Source: Circinella umbellata
Lineage: Eukaryota > Mucoromycota > Mucoromycetes > Mucorales > Lichtheimiaceae
DNA length: 64,000 nucleotides
Assembly: GCA_025093555.1 (NCBI GenBank)
Contig: JAIWNF010000026.1
Location: 620,001 to 684,000 of the forward strand
Direction of reading: 5' to 3'
Below, one piece after another: positions 51,101 through 62,670 of this stretch (within the stretch, counting starts at the first letter, position 1; each line of letters begins with the position of its first letter). A model generated the notes under the pieces. That model ran no database searches, was not told the origin of the DNA, and saw nothing but the letters and a program-made list of their open reading frames with translations. A program made the position numbers and the translations under genes.

Positions 51101-51443
51101 AATAACACCGTAGGTGGTGTCAATAATATTACAGGGGGTGACGATAGACAAGAAACAATTAACCGTACCAAAAAGCGACCTCATGAAAATTATGATAGTT
51201 ATATATAAATATATATATATATACTCTCTTTCTCTTTATTTTTAATACAGCATACTGTAATGATATTCTTAAGGCTCCTGTATTGATAATTTCATCAGCC
51301 GTTATTTTAAAACGTGCAGAAAAACAATCACGATCTCGAGCTTTAGCTTAAGCTTAAGCTATTCAACCTATGAATATAATGGGACTATACCAGCAATCAC
51401 AACAAGGTACGCCCTCAAGCGAACAACAACAAGAGCCACAGTA
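51100..51443 (+). pseudogene. Decayed two-exon fragment with two in-frame stops
   Basis: A first piece reads NNITGGDDRQETINRTKKRP and HENYDSY up to an intron-like AT-rich stretch; after an acceptor near 51252 a second piece reads YCNDILKAPVLIISSAV and AEKQSRSRALA. Then two TAA codons alternate with Ala codons before AIQPMNIMGLYQQSQQ and a Gln/Glu-rich end. The alternation suggests an original Ala-Gln repeat in which CAA became TAA twice. Family unknown. Confidence 0.4.
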
Positions 51444-52232
51444 ATAAGATGTCATTGATCAGTTCTTCTTCGGTAATGGGAGTGCGATGGAGAGCCTTGG
51501 ATCCAGAACTGTTAGTATGTTTACCTTAATAACATAAATATCCCCCCACGTCAATCTAGGATTGCCTTCCAAAGAAAATAGTTCCAATGGTATTGTTAAT
51601 GGTGAATATTGCTCAAATAATAAAAAAATGAGATCATTCATGAATGAATAAGAGAATGATAATCCGGAGAAGGTAATATTAGTACTTTCTTTCTCTTCTA
51701 ATACAATGAAAATTATTTCTTTTATTTAACGTCTCAAGTGAACACAGCGTCAGGTCTGACATATTTGTTCGAGACAGATTACTAAAAAGCATAGAGAAGA
51801 GAAAAGGCCCTGTTGTTAACATAGGGAAAAGGTCGAAGGAAGAGGGAACAGTACAAAGAAGAAAAGGGGTCATATTATATTTGAATGTAAGGGTTAAGGT
51901 GCTTGGAGTGATATTATTGAAGAGAAAGAGGAGTGTGGAGCTAATGGTTTTTTTTATCTTTAAAACTATATCAATGCGTGAATTAGTGGTTCTGTGGCAT
52001 ATCTAGTCTGGTCCAGAAGGAGGTGGAGGTCAACCTATTTCAATAATGCTTGACGAGGTTCTGAATCAATGTATTGCTGGTGATTTGATCCTGGGTGTTG
52101 GTGATGATCAAGTTCTGCTAAAGGGCGACATAGTGTTGGCCATTTATTTGTAAGCTGTTGGATTTTCGAAGCTGATTTTGGTTTGGAACGGGGTAATTCT
52201 CTTTTAATACAGATATACAGTATTTTGTATTT

Positions 52233-52858
52233 ATGGCTAACAAAGTGCATCAGTGGGTGTTTATGCAAAACGGCTTCTCGTCAATAGGAATGTCCAAATC
52301 AATTGATCTAGGGACGCCACCAAACAACTCAAATCATGAAAATTGGGAATTGGCGAATAAGTTCCATGAATATAAAGAGGCTGTAATAGAAAAAGAAAAG
52401 ACGGGAATTCTGAGGCTTAAATCCAATCCCCATGAAATACTGTGAGTTCTATGGTCTTTTTATCCACCTTGGTTGATGCTAAGTGTTATGAAACACCTCC
52501 TCATTCCAATGTTGTCTTCTTTATAGTGTATTGACACATGTCCTTCTTACTCAAAAAACATATGTTCATTTACAAATAAAAAACATAGGTGACGAAGTCT
52601 TGAATAATCCATACAATGACTTTGTGGATGAACTAATGGATATCAACAGGGTAAATATCTTTAATACTGCTTTTTATTTTTTTACATTTCTACTACCAAC
52701 ACAGCAAAATTCATCAACTACTATGTTGGTTGTTTCTTGGTAGCGTTTAAAACAAGTGGGTGTCAAGAGAAAAAAGATCATTCCTGCACTGTTTGCAAAA
52801 ATAATGACGAAGAAATTTAGATCTTTCGAATACTGCTTATTAAGAAGTTTACAAAACA
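52233..52858 (+). pseudogene. Decayed three-exon gene of unknown family
   Basis: Exons at about 52233-52442, 52527-52650 and 52706-52858 join in one frame. The first reads MANKVHQWVFMQNGFSS and then ELANKFHEYKEAVIEKEKTG; the second TYVHLQIKNIGDEVLNNPY; the third QNSSTTMLVVSW followed by a TAG at 52741-52743, after which the same frame continues RLKQVGVKRKKIIPALFAK and FEYCLLRSLQN. The reading ends at the inverted-repeat element that starts at 52861, which may have cut it. Without the TAG it would be a normal small gene; a short 123-residue product is possible if the TAG is the true stop. Confidence 0.45.
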
Positions 52859-52860
52859 TG

Positions 52861-54317
52861 TACAGTGAACCCCCGTTAATTCCAAGCTTACATACTCCAT
52901 TTTTGGTGTGAAAATAAAGGGAATGTGAAAGTTATCTAGACTAGATACAATTAGTTACTTTCTACGACAGGTTAATAATAAATAGATACTGCATATATAC
53001 ACGCCATCACATGTAACGATATTTATATCTTATATAAGGCTACGTAAATAAAATAGAAAGTATGTACATCAACTGTAAAATAAATTTTTATGTCTTGCAT
53101 AAAAGCATATCATATATTAGATTTTTCATATAAACTAATATGCTTAATATTACACACGAGAACATATGCACTACAACATTCCTGTGCTGATTATATGATT
53201 ACGGTGTATCACATTTGGTATATTGTACTTTCCATTGCAAAAGATATATGTTGATAATTGATGAACCTACTCTGTATATACTCTATGCAAATTCTTGTGG
53301 TATTCTAAAATTCGATGATCCTGTAACTTGCTCATGTATATTGTCAATGCGGTTTTTATAAACTGACAAAAGTAAAACATTATTCAGGAGAGATATAAAA
53401 ACACAATTCTTCACCAATTTAATTTTATGATCTATTTTTTTCTCTACTATCTACTATTATTCAAATAACAGCTACTAACAAATGATTTTAAAATATCGAA
53501 TAGTGGATAAAAGTCAATTTAGGAAACATATTCAAATCAAGCAGTATTAGCTCTTTTGAAAGCTAAGATCTTTAAGAACTCAAATTGCTGAATTATGCCT
53601 ACGTAAGCAATATGTTTTATGCCCTAAGCCTCAAATAGGCTGCTTGAAAGACATATACGTATTTCTTAAACTAGAAAACTGTGAATCTGAATACAATTAT
53701 TTTTGAAATCTACAAATATAATAAATTCAATGTATAATCTAATTTTGTAAGCGCGCATATTACTCCCGTTAAGATTTCAACCACCCTGCTTACCTTGAAA
53801 GTGAAATAAATGAGAGTGTGAAATTGTTATTATGTTTATTTTTTTCGTTCCCTTAATTTCTGTGAAATTAATAAAGATATGAAAGTTAACGGATATGAAA
53901 TTAACGGGGGCCTGGCTCCCTACCGTGCTGGTTAATACGACTGTCTCCTACTGCAAAGGTACTGGGTTCAATCCGCCTAGTTCCGCCAATAACACTATCA
54001 AGAGTTTTGATGCAGCTGTACCTGGTTTTCTGTCATTTCTTGCCTGCTGTTCTGTTTCCGCGCTATCTATTTTCCCTTCCTCTGTAACTACTCTCATGGG
54101 TGCCATAAGGGCGTTTATTCGAAAAATAATTAAACAGCAGAAACTCTAGCTTAGTATTCAATATTTGTACATTTCCCTTGTTCAGCATCCTTTCCCTTGT
54201 ATACGTATCAATCTACTAGCTGCAACTAGTGGGCCAATTTGTCCCAAAGAGACACCGGGCATTTATGCTCGATAAATAAAAAGAGTTTCACTTATGAAAT
54301 TAACAGGTTCCTCTGTA
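52861..54317. mobile_element. TA-flanked terminal inverted repeat element (pogo/mariner-like, non-autonomous)
   Basis: The left end starts TA then CAGTGAACCCCCGTTAATTC. The right end reads GAAATTAACAGGTTCCTCTG then TA, the imperfect inverse complement (about 16 of 21 positions). A TA at each end fits the target site of Tc1/mariner and pogo elements. There is no transposase frame inside, so it would be a non-autonomous or decayed copy. A SINE-like unit sits near its right end. Subterminal ATGAAAGTTAAC-like words repeat near the right side. Confidence 0.45.
53894..54304 (+). mobile_element. SINE-like insertion with tRNA-like head and 12-bp target duplication
   Basis: A 387-bp unit (53906-54292) is bordered by the perfect direct repeat TATGAAATTAAC at 53894-53905 and 54293-54304. 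Its 5' part resembles an RNA polymerase III internal promoter: an A-box-like TGGTTAATACG at 53929-53939 and an exact B box GGTTCAATCC at 53965-53974, 36 bases apart. The sequence GACTGTCTCCTACTGCAAAGG between them resembles a tRNA anticodon arm, though a full cloverleaf does not form. The 3' end is A-rich (GATAAATAAAAAGAG) but has no long poly(A). A long open frame runs through it but looks fortuitous. This fits a tRNA-derived SINE inserted into the surrounding inverted-repeat element. Confidence 0.5.
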
Positions 54318-55627
54318 AATAATTGCTGATTAAAAAAAAAGAGAGAGAAAGAAAAAAGATTCGCCTCACTAACATATATCTCTCTTGAACATTAGTGTGG
54401 AAGATTTAAAGCTCGAATATCATCTAAAGCACTGTCTAAGTTCATGGTTGTCTTCTTTCTTGTTATTATTTACTTATCGTGGTGGTTGCTAGTTCAGAAC
54501 ACGTGTTAAATCAAGAATAAATTAAATTGTGTGTGCAAGAAAGACTTGAAATAAGACTTACATGATTATCTATGTACCTTTTTGAAATTAATTTGTTACT
54601 GTAGAACGTGGCAAGTATAAGGGATTTCTCAATATTACCAGGTACTTACAAGTTGTTGCCACGCTTGTGATTTTTTGTTCGTGGTTAAAGTTGAGCTTCA
54701 CGGGAGACGGTTGAATTCAATATAATTTCTTTTTAAAATAAGTCTCGATAAAACAAAAGAACATACTGACTTTTATAAGATGATCCCCTGAGAAGGCTCA
54801 CGAGGAAGACAATTATTTCTGGCACGAGAGACAAGCATACGATTATGAGCACGTTTTCCATAGGAAATAGAATTTTTATTTTCAGTTGAAGGCGACAACT
54901 AATTACCTGCCGTATATGAAAGATAATCGGTTGCGGGATATGGCAGGCAATAGGCTGCTATGCGAAAAATATACAATACAGCCCCTGTATCATATACCGA
55001 CCTATTCTTGCTTTTCACTTTGAAGTTCCGTATGTTTATTCAAATAATATGTATTTTGATTGTATAATATAGAGCTAGGAAATGAATATTGTATATCCAG
55101 GCACCATTATAAAGAGATGCACAAAACCCCACAGCAGCTAAAGTAATTATTGGTACGTAGACACTGTGAAGGTTGTATTCATCACTCTTAAACCCACTTT
55201 AGTAAGTGTCCTAGTATGGATTTTATTTTAGGGAATGATCTTTAATTATTATATGAACGTTGAATTAACTATACTGGCCAAACAGAAATTACGCCCAAGT
55301 ACCAAGAATCATATGGATCTTTGACCGAAATCCTATCGGCAAGATCAAAAAATGAAATTCTTCTCCTCGATTTTTATAATCCTAAACGCAAAACACTGTA
55401 CCTCTCTCTCTCTCTTCTACGTCCTTTTCCTAGCCACCACAGCAGGGCTTTCATTTTTGTTCATAAACGTACATGAACTGTTTAAAACAAATATGCTAAA
55501 CCTGGCGCTGTGTTTAAAAGGAAGGCATTACAAATTCTCACATAGTCTCTCAGCCTGATTTTTAATATTTAATCTTCTTTCCAGTTACAATAGCATAGTT
55601 ATAGGAAATGAAAAATAAAGCTTTTTA
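54318..55627. other. Intergenic region
   Basis: Moderately AT-rich DNA between the element graveyard and POP1. Short frames at about 55352-55558 (hydrophobic, FSSIFIILNAKHC) resemble nothing known. The end next to 55628 is the 3' flank of POP1. Confidence 0.5.
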
Positions 55628-58600
55628 TTATGAAAGAAATTGTAGTTTTGCGGGTCTACATTGAAGTGCTTTAGTATTTCGAACAAGAACTACCATTTTA
55701 ATTTCTCTTTGTTGGCTATAATTATTTTAATAACGTATCAAAAAGTTATATTAGTATTGTTACACAAAAATGATGCAGAACTCTCTTCCACTGGTTTTTT
55801 TTACCTTGCGTCTAATTGTTGTAAACGTCGCAATCCAAGTACAGTACATGCACCCAAACCAATTCCACGACCTGCATCAAAGGAGAAATTGGCTGTGGTA
55901 AGATATCCGATGAGATCGTGTGAAGGAGGAAACTTTGGCTTTTCCTTTAAAAGTCAAGTAAAAAATCATAAGATAGTTAAAAGAAAAAAAATTAGTATTT
56001 TTCTATCAGGTCATTGTTATAACGTGAGGACAGATTTTTTGAATCTGCTCTTTACTGCCCGAAAAAAAAGAGAAAAAACTTACATTTTGATCCAACGCCA
56101 TATTAGTAGTATCTTCCTCCTCTTCTGCGTCATCCTCCTTGAGATTTTCTAATAGTTTCTTTTTATTCTTCAAACCAGGTTCACGATTACGAATATAAGC
56201 TGTTTGTGTATCGTATTCTGTACTATCTGTAACCAAATAAATCATGGCATTTGCTTCAGGCCTTCCCCTATCAAACAATTCCAAACGAACTTGTACCAAA
56301 GCATTATCTAATTTTAAACTTGTAGTAGGCTTCAACCCACGCTTTGTATACAAATCGCCAAAATACGATAGCAGTGATATTTGTGCTTCATCATTTGTTT
56401 TCGCTGATAACACGCTGATAATGGTCTTGTGACCGTGTAAAATATAAAACTCTGGTGTTGATTTGTTTCCATCTTTATGGTCAATATCCATCCCTTCTTC
56501 TGCTGCTCTTGTTGTTGAAATAAGAGAATCAAAGGCAGCATCGAATGGTCGATCCACCCCCAGTTTGGAATAATTGAGACGTTTTGCCGGTGGACGTCGT
56601 AACCATGCATTTTTTGCTTCATGCTTTGCCATATCCCGTACGTTTTCACAAGCAAGCGAGCCAAGATAATCGTACGGATAGCTTGGGGACCCACTTTCAA
56701 AAGAAAGTGCACGTAGATCTTCATAGCCAGCTACACGTGCACCTGCAAAAATAAATGATTTCCAAAATGCCATAGCACATCCTTTTGGCAAAATTAATGT
56801 CCATCCTTCAAGTAATTCTGTTTTACATGTATCTTGTTGACCCCTTTTATTATTTTTTCCTGGACTACGTTGGACCAATAAGATGGGGATTTCTACATCG
56901 TCAGGTTTAAATTCGAGTTTTGTGCCGGGTAAAAGATTCTATATAGATACAAAAAAAAATTAATACAGAAAAAAACAAAATTGAAATTGAAATAGTTTTT
57001 TTTACCGCTTGTCGTCGCTCTGCTAAAGAATACTCAGATGGTAGACGTTCCAAAACTGTTTTACGAACATTCTTATCCCAAATATCCGAGTATGCAATGT
57101 CTTCCGGCCAGTGTGTCAATAATTCGGTAAGCCTTAAGTTTGCTTCAGTAGGTATGCTATTCGTTCGCTTTGGAACCTTCTGTGCAAAACTATACATGCA
57201 TTTGTTAATCTTCCTAAAAAAGCGTATCTCATTTCTCTTCCCAGTCAAATCCTATATACTGTTTTTCAAAAAAAGAAAGCTTACGCTAAACGAGGATCTT
57301 GAACAGAAAGTCCAAGTATTGACCCTGGAGGTAATGAACTTGCAGAACGTAAATGATATAAATCTCTCCAAATTTTACTGCTCTTAAAAGTAGAAGAGGT
57401 ATCTTTGTCAACATGATCACTTTCTTCAATCGGTTTCACAATGGCTTGCAAAAGAGCAGTTGTTCCAGCACCAGAAAAATCAAAACGTACAAATTCATCA
57501 CGTAAATCGTTCATTACTACAGCATTGTCTAATTTATTCATGTTTACAATAAAGTGTTAGTTTTCTTTTTCTTTCTTCTCGTTCATTCATTTTTCTAATG
57601 TCTCTTGATAATCATTCGTAAATACTTTACCTTTGTTTACTTTTTCAGAAGCAATCTTAATTTGCTGATATACTTGGTCAAAAGCGGAAGGGTGTATCCA
57701 TAACCACAATGTTTGATTTTCATCTTTTAATTGTTTTGGTTTCCATAGAAATGTAATTGGACAGATTGGTTTACCAGGACAGCTTAAATATTCATAAATG
57801 TGTGTATATCCAATTCGATTTCCTTTCATAAATCTGTATTCATAATATATATATATATATATTAGTTTTTAGCTCAAAATAATACATTTATATGTATGTT
57901 ACCTTTCGCTTCCAAGAGACGGAAGAGTAAGATCAGTTACTGGATTGACAACATGTAGAATATCATCTTGTTTACCCACCAACTCCAAGCATCCAATATA
58001 TGATGCGTCATGAATAATGGACGTGTGTTGAAATGCTCGATAAAAAGATCTTGCTGATTTGACATTTGGACGAGCAGCAAGTCGATATCCCCATATATTG
58101 TTCATGTGCATTCGTTTTGTATGATAAATATGTGTTTCCAACCACTTGTTTTCCTCTATAAATGTTTAGCGACATTCATGATCAGTCCTATCTATTTTTT
58201 TTTATCTTTTGTTCGGGATCAACCAATAATCATACTTTGTCGTCTAAGATATTCGCGCGATACCACATCATCCTTGTTTTGACGTTTTCCGCGTCGAGTC
58301 TTTCTTTTTGCTGGTGGGCTATTTTCCATCTAGTATATAATATAAACAGAAAATAATTATTAATAAGTTTATTAGTGGATATATATATAATAAACCAAAC
58401 AAAAAAAAACTTTTATGCAATAATTAAAATTTTTAATACCTCGCGGGCTGCTTTTGCACGCAAGTGAGCAGGTAATCGAGTAAGTTTATGACTTGCTGCA
58501 CGTCGTCGCATATCTCGTGGTAGAGCTTGGAAAGTAAGTGTATTTAAAGCAGAACTAACAAGCATTTTATAGGTTCATTTATCAGCATATTACACTTTTT

Positions 58601-59041
58601 TGGAAGTATACTAAATTTGTTTTTCTCAATTTGAACAACCATACCCAGCATTCTTTATCGCTGTTTGCATGGCATTGATTTCTTGTATACGTGCTGCAGT
58701 GAATTCATCGACTCGGATCGCACCGGTAACACGTGGTGTATTTTTTGCTAGAAATACCAAAAAATAAATAAGTATACAGCTATTAAATTTTCCTGGATCT
58801 TTCCCCTTTTATCGTTCTCACGTCATCGATCACTATTTACCAAGTGCATTTGTAAATTCTACTGGAGTACCGATCTTCCGAGCATTAGAGTTTTTTGCTA
58901 TACAACACAAGAGCTTTCCACTGTTAGTGTTTATCCTACTACATCAAAGAATGTTTTTTTTTTAAAAAAAATACCTCGTCGTTTTTGTCGACCCGTCAAA
59001 TTACTTTGATCTGGGGCGGGTCGTTTATCGCGTGTCGACAT
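55628..59041 (-). CDS. POP1: Ribonuclease P/MRP protein subunit POP1
   Basis: Twelve exons (59041-58975, 58897-58841, 58747-58645, 58554-58440, 58329-58236, 58155-57903, 57833-57631, 57528-57285, 57189-57006, 56938-56084, 55944-55805, 55715-55628) join to 2403 nt, 800 residues. The N-terminal POP1 domain shows RDMRRRAASHKLTRLPAHLR and WLETHIYHTKRMHMNNIWGY, followed by SFYRAFQHTSIIHDASYIG. The POPLD domain in the large exon includes WTLILPKGCAMAFWKSFIFA and GARVAGYEDLRALSFESGSP. The end (SHDLIGYLTTANFSFDAGRG, then MVVLVRNTKA) is the usual POP1 C-terminus. POP1 is the largest protein of RNase P, which matures tRNA 5' ends, and of RNase MRP, which processes pre-rRNA, both nuclear or nucleolar. 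It is divergent from ALG5, with 236 bases between start codons, so they likely share a promoter region. Confidence 0.93.
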
Positions 59042-59277
59042 TATTGTTTTTGGTAAATCAATAAATGTAGGAAAAAAAAAAAGTCGGCGGGTAAAAAAGT
59101 AATGCGGGAGCTGCTTTTATTTTTAGCACTTGGCAATATGTTGGCAGCACTCATTGGATAAATTTGTTAAATGTGGTCACTAAAAAAAGGCAAATCATCC
59201 ATTTTTATTACTGCATAAAATAGAAAAAACGCACCTTATCCTTCTTTTTTTTTTATCTCTCTCCACTATACTTTGTC
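59042..59277. promoter_or_regulatory. Shared POP1/ALG5 divergent promoter region
   Basis: The 236 bases between two divergent start codons must hold both leaders and core promoters. A/T homopolymers are present; no specific factor site was identified. Confidence 0.55.
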
Positions 59278-60656
59278 ATGACGGTCATTCTTCTTACTTT
59301 GGCTGCATTAGCTACACTGGCCGCCTCGGTAAGTTTTATTATTAGTATTATTCTCCATCACTAACTCTTTTTGTCTGACATGAAAATACTAAAAAAAAAA
59401 GACGCGTGTGGTTGTCATTTGGTAACATATATCTTTTCTATGAATATAGATATTCAGCGTTCTTGTCTTTTTTTCACCAATACCTCGGCAACCAACCGAA
59501 AATGAGAAATACTATAAAGATGCAAAGAATAATAATGAACGAAAAAAGTTGCCGTCCATCTTTGATAATGCCAGTGTTTCACTCTCATGCATTGTTCCTG
59601 CATTCGATGAAAGTAAACGATTACCTACCATGTTGACTGAAACTATCGAGTTTTTACAAGAAAAGAAACGACAAAACAAGAATTTTACATATGAAATCAT
59701 TATTGTAGACGATGGTAGTCGGGATCAAACCGTACAAGTAGCTTTTAGTTTCGCCAAAGGACATAAGGAAAAGGATCTTGATATTCGTATATTGGCCTTA
59801 GAAAAGAACAGAGGTAAAGGTGGTGCAGTTACACAGGTAATTCAACTAAATATTTATATCAAAAAATGAAAACAGATAAAAAAGCTGAATGGTGTACTGT
59901 AATAGTCTGTTATGCCTCAAATTATCAATTGATGAAAATAAGAAAAAAAAACTCATTATTCAATTCAAATAAATTAAAGGGTATGTTGGCAGCACGAGGT
60001 GAGCGATGTTTAATGGTGGACGCTGATGGTGCCACTAGATTTTCTGATTTACAAAAACTTGAAGATGCATTGGATATCTTAACAAAAGATGGCCATGGTG
60101 TAGCAGTTGGCTCCAGATCACATTTGGTTTCTACGGAAGCCGTTGTCAAGGTAACTTCAACTTGGAAATTCTGTATTTTAAAGTGGGGAGAAAGTATAAT
60201 TGACAGACCCGATACTAGATTGGGGTACAAAAATAGAAGCTTTTCACTCCCTGCTTGTAGATCTGTGTATTCACCGAAAGACTATTTTTTTATTAGCGAT
60301 CATTTATTCGAAACCTTTTAATGAGATGCTTTCACAGTCTTGTTTATGTACTTGGGATTCGAGGCATAGAGGATACGCAATGCGGTTTCAAGCTGTTTAC
60401 TCGCAAGTCTGCTCAATTGATATTTCCAAACATGCATGTAGAACGATGGATTTTCGATATTGAATGTTTAATGATTGCTCAACTCCAAAAAATACCTATT
60501 CAAGAAGTTCAAGTTAACTGGCATGAAATTGATGGCAGTAAAATCAATTTAATGATGGATTCAATTCAAATGGCTCGTGATTTGTTACTGATTCGCTTAA
60601 ATTATATACTTGGTTTATGGACCGTGAATGTCAATAAAACGATCAAAAGCCAATGA
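59278..60656 (+). CDS. ALG5: Dolichyl-phosphate beta-glucosyltransferase ALG5
   Basis: Four exons (59278-59328, 59450-59836, 59980-60150, 60297-60656) join to 969 nt, 322 residues, close to the usual length of about 330. The enzyme transfers glucose from UDP-glucose to dolichyl phosphate on the ER membrane, making the donor for the last three glucoses of the N-glycan precursor. The N-terminus is one hydrophobic anchor ([17 protein letters not shown] onward). The GT2-type catalytic region shows [40 protein letters not shown] and the DAD-type metal site [10 protein letters not shown]. The last exon has [16 protein letters not shown], the [11 protein letters not shown] motif, and a C-terminal [12 protein letters not shown]. 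The exon 4 acceptor was set at 60296 because only that gives the conserved RSFIRN motif in frame. Confidence 0.93.
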
Positions 60657-60980
60657 TAAAGAAAAGCAAAAAAGATGCTGTGCGTCCACTACTTATTTTA
60701 ATTTATTTGTCATTACGTAATATTGTTTTTTTAAAAAAGATTGTTATTAATAATATATTTATTTAGGTATCTCTTACTATTCAATCTATTTTTTGTAATA
60801 ACTTATGTATATTCCATAAACTCAAGGTTTTTAAGTTGTTACGAAGATGAGAATGTGTTCTATTTAGTTTATCAAAGTCTAATGCCAGATTAAGCGGAGA
60901 GTGTTTTCTACCCTGAGCTTTCTCTTTTATTTTTAATAACTGCTTTACACACACAGAATCGTTACTGTAGCGTATTCGAA
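60657..60980. other. Intergenic region ALG5-MGR3
   Basis: About 320 bases, AT-rich; 3' UTR of ALG5 and the promoter of the MGR3-like gene. No further gene was seen. Confidence 0.6.
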
Positions 60981-62386
60981 ATGACTTTCCGATTATTAGC
61001 AAGAGGAGGGCAACGATTCACATCATTAGGTACCCGCCAGGTACATGGACCAGTATTACATTCGCGATCATTAGCTGTGATACCAAATTTAAAAGCGTCA
61101 ACGAATGCTTTCACACTTAAGTCGGCCGCGTCTTTGACATTACGACGCAACATGAGCAGTCGAGCTGCTGGTGGTTCAGCACCACGTATACGTACCATTC
61201 CTTTTCACCCAGTTCCAGCTTTAATGATCTTGACTGCATTGTTATGTCTTGGCGTTGGACTATACGAATATTTTCTATCCGACTTGCAAAAGTACCCTGC
61301 TCCGGTGCGTCAAGCTTTACGACGCGCCCTTTATTACCAAAACAAAAATGATATCCCCTTGTCACTGAAATATTTCCGTGAAGCATTGGAATTGGCGGTT
61401 GGATCACCTGAACTAGAACGTGATGGTGCTCCCTTGACGGGTATTATGATTCAATTGGGCACTTATCTCGCATCTTTGGGTCGTAATCCAGAAGCTAAGC
61501 AAACATTGACTCTAGCTTTAAGACATTTACTTGGTTTGGAGAACGATTGTATTATACGAGATCAAACTGAAGGATCAGTATCAACAGACACAGCTGAAAA
61601 GAAACCAGATTCAGCTATGTTTGAAGAAGATGTGAGTGCATTGGATCCTTTTGTTCAAAAAAAAGTAGTGGGTATTGCACAAAAGTTAGGTGATATCCAT
61701 GCAGCAATGCGCCGTGATGATGAAGCAGAAAAATGGTATACATGGGCAGTTGAACATTTATTAAGAATCTCATCAAGACCTACTTCCAAATATGGTGACG
61801 ATGGAGATGGTCTAGTATTTGACAAGGAACATATGCCAAAATGGTTAACAAACACCGAATTAGGTGGTTCTTTGGAAACGTTGGGACAGTTTTATGCTGA
61901 TAGAAATAAATATAAGTATGTTACAATAATTGTATTAGTAGGATAAAAACCATCTATAACTCTGGGTTTTTGTGTTATTGTATACTAAACGGAAAGAAAA
62001 ATCTTTTTATCTGAAATAGATATGCAATGCCATTATATCTTCAGGCCTTGACACTGGCAGGTGTTGATACATGTCATGCCACAGTGATAATGAACAACTT
62101 AAGTGAAGGATTTGCTGCAATGGGTCGTTTGGAAGAAGCTAAAAATTGGGCTGAACGAGGTGTTGAGCTAGCACAAAATCCAAACACTCGTAAAGCCAAC
62201 AAGGATGGAGAGATTTGTGATGATACATGTGGTGTATTATTATATAATTTGGGTATGATTTACGAACAGATGGATGACAAGACAGGTGCAATGGTATTCT
62301 ATTCCAAAGCCAAAAAACATGGACAAGAATTCAAGAATATTGATGTAGTACAAGAAGCTAACCAAGCCTTAAGACGATTACAATGA
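60981..62386 (+). CDS. MGR3: MGR3-like mitochondrial inner-membrane TPR protein
   Basis: Two exons (60981-61915, 62020-62386) join to 1302 nt, 433 residues. The N-terminus (MTFRLLARGGQRFTSLGTR and more Arg-rich, acid-free sequence to about residue 70) is a typical mitochondrial presequence. A single membrane segment follows at about 76-96 (PVPALMILTALLCLGVGLYE). The rest is helical tetratricopeptide repeats, for example LSLKYFREALELA, PEAKQTLTLALRHLL, DEAEKWYTWAVEHLL and LEEAKNWAERGVELA. Yeast Mgr3 has this layout and acts as an adaptor that delivers substrates to the i-AAA protease Yme1 at the inner membrane. The specific Mgr3 role is inferred from layout; another TPR protein of the inner membrane is possible. 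Confidence 0.75.
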
Positions 62387-62670
62387 TCTAATATATAACA
62401 ACTTAAAAAGATTATAGAATGACATATACAAGTACATAAAAAACGCAATTCTTTTATTTTTTGAACCCCTTTTTTAGTATGTTTTATTTTGTGTATGAGT
62501 GTGATAGAGGTCGTGGGCAATGATATGAGAGTGGAGAAAAAAGAGGGAAAAAAGGAAGGGGGAAGGAAAGAAAGAAAATGATGATATAATTGTACAACAT
62601 AAAAAAAGAAGAAAGCAAAGAGAAGGATGTGGTGGCAGTAGTAGTAGTAATAGTAAATACATGATGCAAA
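62387..62670. terminator. Convergent 3' region between MGR3-like and VTC genes
   Basis: Less than 300 bases separate two opposing stop codons, so both 3' UTRs must end or overlap here. AT-rich and GA-rich, no motif identified beyond A-rich polyadenylation-like words. Confidence 0.4.

Noticed and set aside
53895..54149. 84-residue open frame in the SINE-like unit as a gene
   Set aside because: It overlaps the B box and tRNA-like head, and it shows no protein features.
60241..60320. Earlier ALG5 exon 4 acceptor at 60260
   Set aside because: It runs into a stop within a dozen codons. The acceptor at 60296 gives the conserved RSFIRN motif and the full family length.
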